DNA of 64,000 nucleotides, taken from positions 45,922 through 109,921 of the forward strand of contig JARJFC010000009.1 in assembly GCA_029310945.1 (NCBI GenBank). The letters run 5' to 3'. Position 1 is the first letter of the stretch; every line of letters begins with the position of its first letter. The notes beneath the pieces are model-generated. The model was not told the DNA's origin. It saw nothing but the letters and a program-made list of their open reading frames with translations, and did no database searches. The translations under genes were made by a program, and so were the position numbers. The DNA comes from Leptospira sp. 96542. GTDB lineage: Bacteria > Spirochaetota > Leptospiria > Leptospirales > Leptospiraceae. Below, piece by piece: positions 28,637 to 37,198 of this stretch.

Positions 28637-29617
28637 TCAGTTCAACTTAAACTGAAACAATTGGTGTATTTTTTTATCTCGAAAATCTTTGGGAATGGAA
28701 TCCAAACTTCGATCGATACAGACAATATCTCGATGTGATAACTCATCATCACCTAACTCAAGCTTAAATTTACGAAAGTTTGTAGAAAAATAAAGGGTTC
28801 CATTTTCATTTAAAAACTTTGTTAATAATAATAAAATCAAATTTCGGTGTTTCGATTGTACATCCCATTCATCGTTCATTTTTTTGCTGTTTGAAAATGT
28901 AGGTGGATCCAAAAATATAATATCATATTTTTCCCTATTTACATTTTTTGTTTCATCTTCAATCCACTGAAGAACATCCGCTGTGATAACTCTATGATTC
29001 TGAATATTAAAGCCATTTTTTTCTAAGTTCATTTTGGCCCATTCAGAGTACGTTTTTGACATATCAACACTTGTGGTTTTTTTAGCACCACCTGACGCAG
29101 CATAAACGGAAAATGAACCAGTATAACTAAACAAATTCAAAAATGATTTATGTTTTGATTGTTCTCGAATCCAAGAGCGGGTAATCCTATGATCCAAAAA
29201 AAGGCCAGTGTCTAAATAATCGGACAGGTTCACCCGAAAACTCAACCCATTCTCATTCACCCAATGAAAGTTATGTGAATTATCAACTTTCTCGTATTGA
29301 TCTTTTCCTTTTTGTTTTTTTCTACGTTTTAAAAAAAGTTTTGAGTCATCTATATCAAAAGTGTTTTTAACAATGTCCGTTATCGTTTGGAACCTTACTT
29401 CTTGTTCTTCCTCAGTTTGGAACCGCAAAGAACTTTTATCATACAAAACGAATCCCAAAGGGTATTTATCTAGTATAACAGGTATTTGCGGAATATCTTC
29501 CGAATAAATTCGATAACAATCGAGCCCTAAATTTTTACTCAACCGATCCGTCTCTTTTTTAAGTTTTTTAAGACGGTTTGCAAACATAACGAAAGCACCA
29601 GTTCCAAATTCCGTCAT
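28637..29617 (-). CDS. Class I SAM methyltransferase, RlmK/RlmI-like
   Basis: A 326-residue protein. The SAM-binding region FLNLFSYTGSFSVYAASGGA and the catalytic DPPTFSNS motif (IIFLDPPTFSNSKK) are typical of 23S rRNA methyltransferases of the RlmK/RlmI group. SVDMSKTYSEWAKMNLEKNG lies between them. RlmK makes m7G and RlmI makes m5C in 23S rRNA; the N-terminal part here is more like the RlmK half of RlmKL. It starts at ATG 29617; an inner ATG at 29587 is an alternative. The exact target is not known. Confidence 0.83.
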   Translation of the reverse strand: MTEFGTGAFVMFANRLKKLKKETDRLSKNLGLDCYRIYSEDIPQIPVILDKYPLGFVLYDKSSLRFQTEEEQEVRFQTITDIVKNTFDIDDSKLFLKRRKKQKGKDQYEKVDNSHNFHWVNENGLSFRVNLSDYLDTGLFLDHRITRSWIREQSKHKSFLNLFSYTGSFSVYAASGGAKKTTSVDMSKTYSEWAKMNLEKNGFNIQNHRVITADVLQWIEDETKNVNREKYDIIFLDPPTFSNSKKMNDEWDVQSKHRNLILLLLTKFLNENGTLYFSTNFRKFKLELGDDELSHRDIVCIDRSLDSIPKDFRDKKIHQLFQFKLN

Positions 29618-29679
29618 ACAACAATCCTGGAAGGGTTTTGGGATATTTTTACGATAGATGTCCCCGCCCTATCTGGACT

Positions 29680-29697
29680 GGGTGGGGTAAACCACCC
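29680..29697. repeat. GC-rich hairpin in a 210-base intergenic region
   Basis: GGGTGG and CCACCC form a perfect 6-base stem around a GGTAAA loop, embedded in an unusually GC-rich patch (29661-29705) of an AT-rich genome. It lies in the gap between the methyltransferase and RNase H genes (29618-29827). No T-run follows it on either strand. It may be a dispersed intergenic repeat or an RNA structure; the gap holds nothing else I can recognise. Confidence 0.35.
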
Positions 29698-29827
29698 GCC
29701 ACCCAATGATTTCCCTTTATCATGATCATAAACGATTGTCATTGCTGATTTTGAATCGAGATTTTTTTTTTCGAATAAGTTCGTGTTTTTGCTTGGTAAC
29801 GGACCCATGGATACCAAATTGTGATCT

Positions 29828-30235
29828 ATGCCAGGACGAGAAACAACTTTCATATATTGCGATGGGTCTTCCCGTGGAAATCCAGGACCCGCAAGCATTG
29901 GTGTTTCCTTCCAATCCAAAGACGGAATCGAGTTCCATTCTATTTCAGAAAAAATCGGAAACAATACCAATAACGTTGCAGAGTGGAATGCACTGTTACG
30001 CGGGATGGAAGAAGCGATCAAATTGGACAAAAAAAATGTAAAATTTCGACTCGATTCGGAACTTGTCGTCAAACAAATGAAAGGTGAATACAAGGTTAAA
30101 AATAAAGATTTACTCATATACAAAACAAAATGTGAAAGTTTACGGCCAAAGTTCGATTCCTTCGAAATTTTTTATATCCCCAGAGAACAAAACGCACGGG
30201 CAGATGCTTTGGCCAATTTAGCCCAGGATACTTAA
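29828..30235 (+). CDS. Ribonuclease HI family protein
   Basis: A 135-residue RNase H fold. The four acidic catalytic residues are visible: Asp in IYCDGSSRGNPGPA, Glu in NVAEWNALL, Asp in FRLDSELVVKQM, and Asp in REQNARADALAN. It degrades RNA in RNA-DNA hybrids. The KVKNKDL stretch resembles the archaeal/YpdQ type rather than the E. coli rnhA type. It is followed with no gap by a small lipoprotein gene. Confidence 0.88.
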   Translation: MPGRETTFIYCDGSSRGNPGPASIGVSFQSKDGIEFHSISEKIGNNTNNVAEWNALLRGMEEAIKLDKKNVKFRLDSELVVKQMKGEYKVKNKDLLIYKTKCESLRPKFDSFEIFYIPREQNARADALANLAQDT

Positions 30236-30586
30236 TTGAAAATCAAATCCTTTTTTGCAATATTTTGTTTTTTGGTTTTATCGTGTAAAAAATCTCCCTC
30301 AAAAGAGTTGGATTTGTTAATCCAAAATGGAACGATCTTCCAAGTTGCAACGTTTTGCGAAAAAAATAAAACCTCACTTCCAGAAAGAGAAGCAGATTGT
30401 ATGCGGTTCACAAAACTTTGCGAATCAGAAATCAACCAAATCTTAAACCGAAAACTCGATATGGGAATCGCACCCGTCATTGTGCCTTTGGCAACGGGGA
30501 ATCAAATCGAAGAACTACTCCGTACCAATACAAAATTGGGAATTCGTTATTTAGAAATCTGGAAACAATCCATTATTTTAGAATAG
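30236..30586 (+). CDS. Small lipoprotein, unknown function
   Basis: A 116-residue protein starting with TTG at 30236, directly after the RNase H stop. Residues 1-17 are a signal peptide (MKIKSFFAIFCFLVLSC) with a lipobox LVLSC. The mature part has three or four Cys residues (FCEKNK, ADCMRF, KLCESE), possibly disulfide-bonded, and ends IWKQSIILE. The lack of a separate promoter suggests it is transcribed with the RNase H gene. Function unknown. Confidence 0.68.
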   Translation: MKIKSFFAIFCFLVLSCKKSPSKELDLLIQNGTIFQVATFCEKNKTSLPEREADCMRFTKLCESEINQILNRKLDMGIAPVIVPLATGNQIEELLRTNTKLGIRYLEIWKQSIILE

Positions 30587-30618
30587 ACAATCCCACTTGT
30601 TTTGGGGATAAATCAATC

Positions 30619-31041
30619 ATGGCTGGAGATCCACAAACAATCCTACGCAAACTGGGGCTAAAGGTTACCAAAAACCGAGAACAAGTTCTGTCCATCCTCC
30701 AAGAATCGCCTAGGCCGCTCAACCACCAAGAAATCATGGAAAAACTCCCCAAGGAAGAATCTTGGGACCGAGTTACCATCTACCGTGCCCTTTCCGATTT
30801 AGAAGAAAAAAATCTATTGAATTCACTCCACTCTACAGACAGGGTCACTTATTTTGAACTGAAGGGTGAAGGAAACGAAACTCTTTCCCAAGCTCACGGC
30901 CATTTGATCTGCAACCTTTGTGGTAAAATCGAGTGCATCGACGATCCTTGGAATGGAATGCCCTCTTCCAAACAACTAAAGGGTTTCCAAACAGAAACTG
31001 TGGAAATTGTTTTTCGAGGCAAATGTCGGACTTGCCAGTAA
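30619..31041 (+). CDS. Fur-family metal-responsive regulator
   Basis: A 140-residue regulator. The frame extends upstream to 30397, but that part overlaps the lipoprotein gene in another frame, so the ATG at 30619 (MAGDPQTILRKLGLKVTKNR) is right. The winged helix includes EESWDRVTIYRALSDLEEKNLL. The metal sites are in QAHGHLICNLCGKIECID, and a C-terminal CRTC completes the structural zinc site. It could be Fur, Zur or PerR; the residues do not decide. Its end overlaps the CCA-enzyme gene by 19 bases. Confidence 0.88.
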   Translation: MAGDPQTILRKLGLKVTKNREQVLSILQESPRPLNHQEIMEKLPKEESWDRVTIYRALSDLEEKNLLNSLHSTDRVTYFELKGEGNETLSQAHGHLICNLCGKIECIDDPWNGMPSSKQLKGFQTETVEIVFRGKCRTCQ

Positions 31042-32312
31042 TCATTTCTCAGATCCCAAAACCTTTCCTTTCACATTTACTACATCTGAATTCCACCCTA
31101 AAAAATGCTGGGTTCGAGTCTTATCTAGTCGGAGGTTCCGTCCGAGATTTGGTCATGGGCAAAAATCCAAATGAATATGACCTAACAACAAACGCCAAAC
31201 CAATGGAAGTCAAAAAACTATTCCGGACAGTGATTGATACAGGAATCGATCATGGTACGGTAACTGTAGTTTTGGATAAAATCAATTACGAAATCACTAC
31301 ATACCGAATTGATAAAGATTACGTGGATGGAAGAAGACCAACCACAGTGGAATTTGGCAACTCACTATCGGAGGATTTAAAACGAAGGGATTTTACGATG
31401 AATGCGTTAGCTCTTGATCTGGATTCAGAAACCATTGTGGACGAACACAATGGAATGCGTGACATTCAAAATAAAATCATCCAAACCATTGGAGATCCCA
31501 TCCAAAGGTTCACAGAGGACGGTCTTCGTCCCATCCGCGCATTACGATTTGCGAGTACTCTTGGATTCGAAATTGAACCAAACACTCGACAGGCGATAAA
31601 ACAGACAAAAGAAGTTACCAAAAAAGTTTCGCTGGAAAGGTTTCAAGATGAAATATTAAAATCGTTCAAAGGACAAAAACCCTCGGTTATGCTTTCCTTA
31701 CTTTTGGATGAAAGGTATTTCAGTTTATTTTTACCAAATTTAAACCCAAATCCAAATCCTAACTTAGAACTTTTGAATCATCTTGATTCCTCTCCGAAAG
31801 ATTTAGTCGGTTTACAATTGGCATTTATGTTTTCCATAGTTTGCCCTAATTCAGATCCAAAATCTTTGGAGGGTACACTACGTTCCTTCAAGTTCTCTGG
31901 TCAAATGACCAAAGACTGCCTCTTTTTTACAAGCTTACTAAAAAACTGGAACCAAATCTCCAATTCCCACGAAATACAAACGAAAGAAGTAAAAAAATTC
32001 ATCCTGGCGCCCATGAAAAAACATTGGGCGAGTCGTTTTCCAGACTTAACTATCCTCTTGCAAAAATTGACCCAGATCTTTGGTACGAAAACAAAAGAAT
32101 TCTGTGAAACGATCCTTGCAGATCATCCTTTGGTTTTATCTGACCTGGCAATCGGTGGAAATGATTTAGAAAATTTATTTCCAAATGTAGAAAAAACAAA
32201 ATATGGAATCATTCTACAAAATCTAATGGAGATTGTCTGGGAATCGCCTAAAGAAAATGAAATCCAGAAACTTTTTACTCATACTGCTGAAATAATAAAC
32301 AATCTGGTATAA
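31023..32312 (+). CDS. CCA tRNA nucleotidyltransferase / poly(A) polymerase
   Basis: A 429-residue class II nucleotidyltransferase. The head domain has YLVGGSVRDLVMGKNPNEYDLTT, with the GG...RD and (E)YDLT metal-binding pattern, then TYRIDKDYVDGRRPTTVEFG and the RRDFTMNALALD motif. The neck domain has EDGLRPIRALRFASTLGF. The start at 31023 lies within the fur-family gene, so the two are coupled. It either repairs CCA ends or adds poly(A); sequence alone does not separate the two. A short Asn-Pro repeat (NLNPNPNPNLE) interrupts the C-terminal half. Confidence 0.9.
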   Translation: MSDLPVIISQIPKPFLSHLLHLNSTLKNAGFESYLVGGSVRDLVMGKNPNEYDLTTNAKPMEVKKLFRTVIDTGIDHGTVTVVLDKINYEITTYRIDKDYVDGRRPTTVEFGNSLSEDLKRRDFTMNALALDLDSETIVDEHNGMRDIQNKIIQTIGDPIQRFTEDGLRPIRALRFASTLGFEIEPNTRQAIKQTKEVTKKVSLERFQDEILKSFKGQKPSVMLSLLLDERYFSLFLPNLNPNPNPNLELLNHLDSSPKDLVGLQLAFMFSIVCPNSDPKSLEGTLRSFKFSGQMTKDCLFFTSLLKNWNQISNSHEIQTKEVKKFILAPMKKHWASRFPDLTILLQKLTQIFGTKTKEFCETILADHPLVLSDLAIGGNDLENLFPNVEKTKYGIILQNLMEIVWESPKENEIQKLFTHTAEIINNLV

Positions 32313-32450
32313 AATTCTTTCTGACCCAACAATCTCACAGGGGAATTTGCCAATTTTTTGCACAAGCGGGATACCGAAATGGCACTATTTCTTCCCGTTC
32401 TTGCCATAATTAGGTATGTTCTATATGAAAAATTGAAACGCAAACCCTCC

Positions 32451-32466
32451 TGGTACACAAATTGCA
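32451..32466 (+). promoter_or_regulatory. Sigma-54-type promoter candidate for the porin gene
   Basis: TGGTACACAAATTGCA fits the sigma-54 pattern TGGcAC-N5-TTGCa. The GG (32452-32453) and GC (32464-32465) are separated by the obligatory 12-base spacing. Transcription would begin near 32476, just before AGGAG (32481-32485) and the ATG at 32495. It needs RpoN and an enhancer-binding protein, which are not in this window. One base differs from the best consensus (T for C in TGGCAC). Confidence 0.6.
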
Positions 32467-32494
32467 CAACATGTTGGCATAGGAGAAATGGCAA

Positions 32495-33982
32495 ATGAGA
32501 AATAAATACACTCTCTTAATGGCTACCATGGCCCTCGCCCTTTCATCACCAGCATTCTCTCAAGAAAAAGAGAAATCTTGGTACGATAAGGTAGAGTTTT
32601 CGGGTTTTGTGGATGTTTACTACCAATATACGCAAAACAACAAACAAGGTGCAACTGTTGATACCAGTCGTGCTTTTGAAACTTACAACAAACAATTTGC
32701 GGTGAATGCGGTTGAATTGGATATTGAAAAGTTAGCTGATAAGGAAAGCCCTTGGGGATTCCGAATCGACTTTATGAACGGGCAAAATAGTTTCGCTCAA
32801 GAAAGACCGTTCACAACAACTAACAATATTTGGAATATGAACCTTTTGCAACAAGCTTATGTTTCCATGTATTTCGATGTCTTAAAAGGTTTGACTGTAG
32901 ATGCAGGTAAAATGGCAACTCATATTGGATACGAAGTTCTTGAGTCTAAAGACAATTTGAACTATACCATTGGTTACATTTTCTTTAACACAGTTCCATT
33001 CATTAACACAGGCGCAAGAGCAAACTTACAAATCACTGATACCTTGGCTGCAGGTCTTTACCTATACAACAGTGCCCAAGGAACAGGATTTACAGGAAAC
33101 GGAGACCAGTTCGGTTACAAAGGACTCAGTCCATATGGAACTGCTGGATCTGGATCTGACATTTACAGCACTACGCAACATGCTTATGCTGATGGTCCAA
33201 ACCCATCAAGAACCATTGGAACACAAATAAAGTATGATGCAGTTCCAGATAAATTCAACATCGTATGGAACACTTTGTACGGTAATGACAACGTAAAAGG
33301 TCGATTGACAAACCAAGAAGTTTGGGCTCAAGGCGCTTACGGTGCTGCACCACTCAGAAAAGCATCTAACTGGAGAGAAGATTATTGGTTCGTGAACAAC
33401 TTGATTTTAAGTTTCACACCAAACGAAAAAACTCTCTTTGCTTTTGACTGGACTTACGGTGAAAGAGCAGGACAAACTGTAAATGCTGCTTTCGGTTGGG
33501 AATCTCCCACTTACAACCCATCGGCTGTTGGTTTACCAACTGCTTCCGCTCTTGGTCTTAATGAAACCCAAGCGGCTTACCCATTTGGAAGGGACAACAA
33601 AATCAAAAGAATCTACCAAACTTTCGGCTTTTGGTTTAAATACCAATTCACTGAAAAGTTCTCCCTCGCTCTTCGTCATGAAAGAATTGATGATAGCCGA
33701 TACGGTGGATCTCTTGTAGTGAATGCGCCTCTTTTCAATGTTACGCCAGCAGACAGATATGACCTCCAATTCAAAGATGCAGCTGGGCTAAGACCTTCTG
33801 CTTCCTCTTTAGGAATGATTCGCACTTACACAATCACTCCTACTTTCAATTGGTCTGAAAACTTCATCATCAAACTCGACCTTCGACGCGATGAAGGCCC
33901 TGGCCAACAGTTCATTGACGAAAAAGGACGCCCTGCATCCCACCAAAACGGTGCGACACTTGGTGTTGTGGCTAAATTCTAA
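32495..33982 (+). CDS. Outer-membrane porin, OmpL-like beta-barrel (BBP2 type)
   Basis: A 495-residue protein with a signal peptide (MRNKYTLLMATMALALSSPA) and cleavage near AFS. The mature part alternates hydrophobic and polar residues, starting KVEFSGFVDVYYQYTQN, typical of beta-barrel strands. RIDFMNGQNSF and LLQQAYVSMYFDVLKGLTVDAG fit the putative porin-2 family. It ends ATLGVVAKF, a C-terminal Phe typical of barrel proteins recognised by BamA. AGGAG lies 10 bases upstream. Probably a channel for small solutes. The ligand is unknown, but the sigma-54 promoter hints at nutrient control. Confidence 0.85.
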   Translation: MRNKYTLLMATMALALSSPAFSQEKEKSWYDKVEFSGFVDVYYQYTQNNKQGATVDTSRAFETYNKQFAVNAVELDIEKLADKESPWGFRIDFMNGQNSFAQERPFTTTNNIWNMNLLQQAYVSMYFDVLKGLTVDAGKMATHIGYEVLESKDNLNYTIGYIFFNTVPFINTGARANLQITDTLAAGLYLYNSAQGTGFTGNGDQFGYKGLSPYGTAGSGSDIYSTTQHAYADGPNPSRTIGTQIKYDAVPDKFNIVWNTLYGNDNVKGRLTNQEVWAQGAYGAAPLRKASNWREDYWFVNNLILSFTPNEKTLFAFDWTYGERAGQTVNAAFGWESPTYNPSAVGLPTASALGLNETQAAYPFGRDNKIKRIYQTFGFWFKYQFTEKFSLALRHERIDDSRYGGSLVVNAPLFNVTPADRYDLQFKDAAGLRPSASSLGMIRTYTITPTFNWSENFIIKLDLRRDEGPGQQFIDEKGRPASHQNGATLGVVAKF

Positions 33983-33992
33983 GGAGATTATT

Positions 33993-34487
33993 ATGAAAAA
34001 GAATAAGACATTATTTTCTCTCCTTCTGGTAGCAAGCTTGATGGTTTCCGTTTTGGCATCCTGCACTAAGTCGTCTGCCAAAGAAGGAACCGATCCGACT
34101 TTACTTTCTCTTGTTGTAGCGGGTGCTACAGAAAGAGCCCATTGCGGTGCGGCGATTGTTCTTGTAAACTCTTGCGTGGGTGGCCAAGGAACAGGTCAGT
34201 ATGTTGATGCGGGAATTTGCGCATCGACCCCAGGTTATGACAACGTGGATTTGGTGAAGTGTGTATCAGCGAAAGTGACTGAACTTGATTGCACGAACCC
34301 TGCCAATAAATACACAACGGGAGCGGCTGCGCTTGCAATTACCTCTAGTGCAACAACTGCTGACGGAAAAACAACCACTGTGGTAACACATAAAGGTGTT
34401 TTCGGAGCATGTTTTTTGACTAAGGGTGGATTCTCAGCGTTTGCGACCGTAGACGAAACTGCAGGAACTGCAACCTGGACACACTGA
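33993..34487 (+). CDS. Cysteine-rich lipoprotein downstream of the porin
   Basis: A 164-residue protein starting at ATG 33993 after AAGGAG (33981-33986). The signal peptide ends SVLASC, a good lipobox. The mature part has six further cysteines (AHC, NSC, GIC, VKC, LDC, GAC) spaced through a low-charge, Thr/Ala-rich sequence, which suggests three disulfides in the periplasm or on the surface. It is transcribed with the porin (10-base gap) and ends at a strong terminator. It may be a porin partner or a surface-exposed protein. Function unknown. Confidence 0.75.
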   Translation: MKKNKTLFSLLLVASLMVSVLASCTKSSAKEGTDPTLLSLVVAGATERAHCGAAIVLVNSCVGGQGTGQYVDAGICASTPGYDNVDLVKCVSAKVTELDCTNPANKYTTGAAALAITSSATTADGKTTTVVTHKGVFGACFLTKGGFSAFATVDETAGTATWTH

Positions 34488-34538
34488 TCTAAAGTGGTTC
34501 TAAAAGATTTGAAAAAGTAATGACTACTTTCTTCTAGG

Positions 34539-34569
34539 AAAAGGGGGGTTTATCCCCCCTTTTTTATTT
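34539..34569 (+). terminator. Intrinsic terminator after the porin-lipoprotein operon
   Basis: AAAAGGGGGG - TTTAT - CCCCCCTTTTTT forms a perfect G6/C6 stem extended by A:T pairs, followed by a T-run. It closes the two-gene porin transcript 52 bases after the stop. Confidence 0.9.
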
Positions 34570-34616
34570 TGAAGGAGTTTATAAACAATCAAATCGTAAA
34601 GATAAATGCAAACACC

Positions 34617-36662
34617 ATGTTCATAAAAACCTTACAAAGTTTGAGTATCAAAACTAGGCTCGCGATCCTGCCTGTTCCGCTTCTGTTTTCTATTTTCGTT
34701 TTACTTTTCATTCTCATCCAAACACAAAATCAAAATATTAATTTCTCGAAGAAGGAAATCGATGGAATCCATGCAACCAAACCAGTATTCATCGCTTTAC
34801 AGGAAGGTTTAAAAAGATTCAAAATTGGTGCAGAAAAAACGGATACGATACTTCCACTTTTTTCGGCTACAAAAGACATTCTCAAATCCAATTTATTATT
34901 GGATGAGTCTTCGAAGGAGTTTCAAGCCTGGATTCATTACCAACATTTACCGGAATTTGATGTTCTTACCACCAAACAATTCATCAATGATACGCAAACA
35001 TTAGCCCTGAAACTTGGTGACAATTCCAACTTAATTTTAGATCCAGATGTAGATTCCTATTACCAGATGGATATCGTTTTGTTTCGAATTCCTGAAATTT
35101 GGAAAAATATAGCAAACATACTAGAAGTATTGCGTGAAGAATACAGTATAAAATCAAAAACCAATACAATTCTTGCAAAAGAAAACAAAACAAAACTTAC
35201 CATAGCCATAACAAATATTAATAGCCAATGTAGTGAAATAGGCAAGTCCTTCCAAAAAACGATCGACGATTCTTCCTTATATTCAGAAAAAGTCTCAAAA
35301 ACTAGGAAAGATTTTCTCCTCGTCTGCGAATCATACACAAACGAATTAACAAACCAACTCATCAAACCCACACTCAAGCCAATTGTATCAGAAACAATTT
35401 TTGCAGTTGTTGAATCAGGCATCGAATTTACCAAAGAAACACAAAATCAATCCTTCGATTATTTAGAATGGATAACAAGTGATCGCATCAATTCCTATCG
35501 CAACCAAAGAAATTATTCATTGGTTTTTATACTTGTCTCTATTTTAATTTCAATATCACTGATCTATTTGATAATAAAAAGTATCAATCAACCTTTAAAC
35601 CAAGTGTTTACCAAAATGAATGAACTGTCAAGTGGTGACGCAGACTTAACACGCACAATACCCGCATTTGGTAAGAACGAAATTGGTAAAATCGCAGAGT
35701 CTTTTAATGTTTTTTTAGCCAATTTAAATCAAATCATAAATCAGTTAAAAGTTTCTGCAAGTGATGCGGAGAAATCGTCTTTTGATTTAAAAAAAGACGC
35801 AATTTCTGTGGCTGACAATGCATCAGAACTTGCTGCAACATCTGAAGAATCCGCAGCATCCTTAGAAGAACTCACAACGAGTTTTGAAATTATGTTCGAA
35901 TCAATTTCGAGCGAAACAAAAAATATCTATAAAATTGGAACAGAAATGAAAAATATTGAAAGTTCCATTTCGAATATCGAAAAAGCTTTATCCTTATTAT
36001 CGGATCAATCAATTTCATCCACAGAACTTGCGCAAGCTGGCAATGAATCAGTAAAAAACACAGACAAGGCAATGCTAGAAATCCGCAATGTCACAAAAAG
36101 TATAACGGGCATTGTCGATATGATAACAGAAATCTCGGAAAGAACAAACTTACTAGCATTAAATGCGAGTATCGAAGCAGCTCGAGCAGGTGATGCAGGT
36201 ATGGGTTTTGCAGTTGTGGCTGAAGAAATTTCTAAATTAGCAGATAAAACGCAAAACTCTGTTAAAAATATAAAAAAACTAATTGATCAAAGTAATTCGG
36301 TAGTTTCTTCAGGAACAATCCACGTAAATCAGACGGTGTCCGTATTACAAGAAATCGTCGAACAATCAAATCAAATTCAGTCAGGTGTCACGCATCTAAA
36401 AGATGAAATGGAATTACAATCCAATAGTTTATTATCTGTCACTGAAGAATTGAAAGGTTTACAAGATATGGCAGAGATGATTGAATTTTCAAGTAGAGAA
36501 CAAAAAAAGGCTTCCGAAGATATGGTTACAAGTATCAACACACTCTCAGGAAGCGCCCAGGTTTTAGCCCAAAACTCTGAAGACCTAAATGGCGTTAGTC
36601 AAAAAATCAGTACCATTGCGAATGTAATTTCGAACATTGCAAACGCATTCAGAACAAAATGA
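34617..36662 (+). CDS. Methyl-accepting chemotaxis protein
   Basis: A 681-residue chemoreceptor from the ATG at 34617. The frame also opens at a TTG at 34569, inside the terminator T-run. TM1 is at about residues 15-35 and TM2 at about 300-320 of the short form. The periplasmic domain between them is helical and about 260 residues long. A HAMP linker ([20 protein letters not shown]) precedes the signalling domain. Its hairpin tip reads [20 protein letters not shown] and then [15 protein letters not shown], the invariant MCP core. It couples to CheW and CheA. The ligand is unknown. Confidence 0.93.
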   Translation: MFIKTLQSLSIKTRLAILPVPLLFSIFVLLFILIQTQNQNINFSKKEIDGIHATKPVFIALQEGLKRFKIGAEKTDTILPLFSATKDILKSNLLLDESSKEFQAWIHYQHLPEFDVLTTKQFINDTQTLALKLGDNSNLILDPDVDSYYQMDIVLFRIPEIWKNIANILEVLREEYSIKSKTNTILAKENKTKLTIAITNINSQCSEIGKSFQKTIDDSSLYSEKVSKTRKDFLLVCESYTNELTNQLIKPTLKPIVSETIFAVVESGIEFTKETQNQSFDYLEWITSDRINSYRNQRNYSLVFILVSILISISLIYLIIKSINQPLNQVFTKMNELSSGDADLTRTIPAFGKNEIGKIAESFNVFLANLNQIINQLKVSASDAEKSSFDLKKDAISVADNASELAATSEESAASLEELTTSFEIMFESISSETKNIYKIGTEMKNIESSISNIEKALSLLSDQSISSTELAQAGNESVKNTDKAMLEIRNVTKSITGIVDMITEISERTNLLALNASIEAARAGDAGMGFAVVAEEISKLADKTQNSVKNIKKLIDQSNSVVSSGTIHVNQTVSVLQEIVEQSNQIQSGVTHLKDEMELQSNSLLSVTEELKGLQDMAEMIEFSSREQKKASEDMVTSINTLSGSAQVLAQNSEDLNGVSQKISTIANVISNIANAFRTK

Positions 36663-36664
36663 TC

Positions 36665-37198
36665 TTATTTTTGATTTTCTTTAACTTCTTTGTTACCGAA
36701 TAGTTTTTTTACACTCAAATCGCTGTCAGGTGTGGAAGCAGGTTTTATATGGTTGATTCTCTCAACTTTATTCCTGCGAAAAATTACAGTAAGCTCTTCG
36801 TCTGGATCATTTTCAACACTGTAACGAGTGACAGGTCGTGTGTATACCCAGTATTCTCTATCACCACCATGTTCTATTTTATCTGGTTCTCCCAGGTAAT
36901 TTTTTACAAACCCTTTATTTTGGGATTGAAGGCTGTCTTTCACAACCGAGCGAATTTTCAGACCATCTTTTTGTTCTTTAGTCAAATTTTCTCGAGCCAA
37001 TTTCTGTTCTTCCGCTTCTGTGCGCAGATCAGCCTCAGATTTTTCCAAAAGTTTTTTGCAACGCGCCTCATCTTCGAATGTTTCCATACAATTCTGAAAT
37101 AACGCTTGCTTGTTGGTAACTTGAACCTCCGAAGATTTACAAACATTGGTTCCAAAAAACAATAGCAGGAGAAAAACTATCGATTTCAATTTTTTCAT
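36665..37198 (-). CDS. BamE/SmpA-like lipoprotein
   Basis: A 177-residue protein with a signal peptide ending FFGTNVC. The C-terminal half reads [26 protein letters not shown] and then [17 protein letters not shown]. This is the pattern of BamE/SmpA/OmlA-type folds, which help outer-membrane protein assembly. The middle is a charged helix (about 50-80). It starts within the secA stop (ATGA overlap), so it is transcribed with secA. The BamE relation is by pattern only. Confidence 0.62.
   Translation of the reverse strand: MKKLKSIVFLLLLFFGTNVCKSSEVQVTNKQALFQNCMETFEDEARCKKLLEKSEADLRTEAEEQKLARENLTKEQKDGLKIRSVVKDSLQSQNKGFVKNYLGEPDKIEHGGDREYWVYTRPVTRYSVENDPDEELTVIFRRNKVERINHIKPASTPDSDLSVKKLFGNKEVKENQK

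Noticed and set aside
29614..30123. 169-residue open frame on minus strand
   Set aside because: Antisense to the RNase HI gene, which has all four catalytic acids; the upstream part is intergenic, so not a gene.
30397..30618. N-terminal extension of the Fur-family gene
   Set aside because: It overlaps the lipoprotein gene in another frame and precedes a proper family start at 30619.
31738..31770. Short AAATCC-type repeat (Asn-Pro repeat) in the CCA-enzyme gene
   Set aside because: Only three units, inside a well-conserved gene; a low-complexity loop, not a repeat element.
32378..32400. TGGCAC at 32381 as a sigma-54 element
   Set aside because: No GC dinucleotide at the required 12-base spacing; the element at 32451 fits and this one does not.
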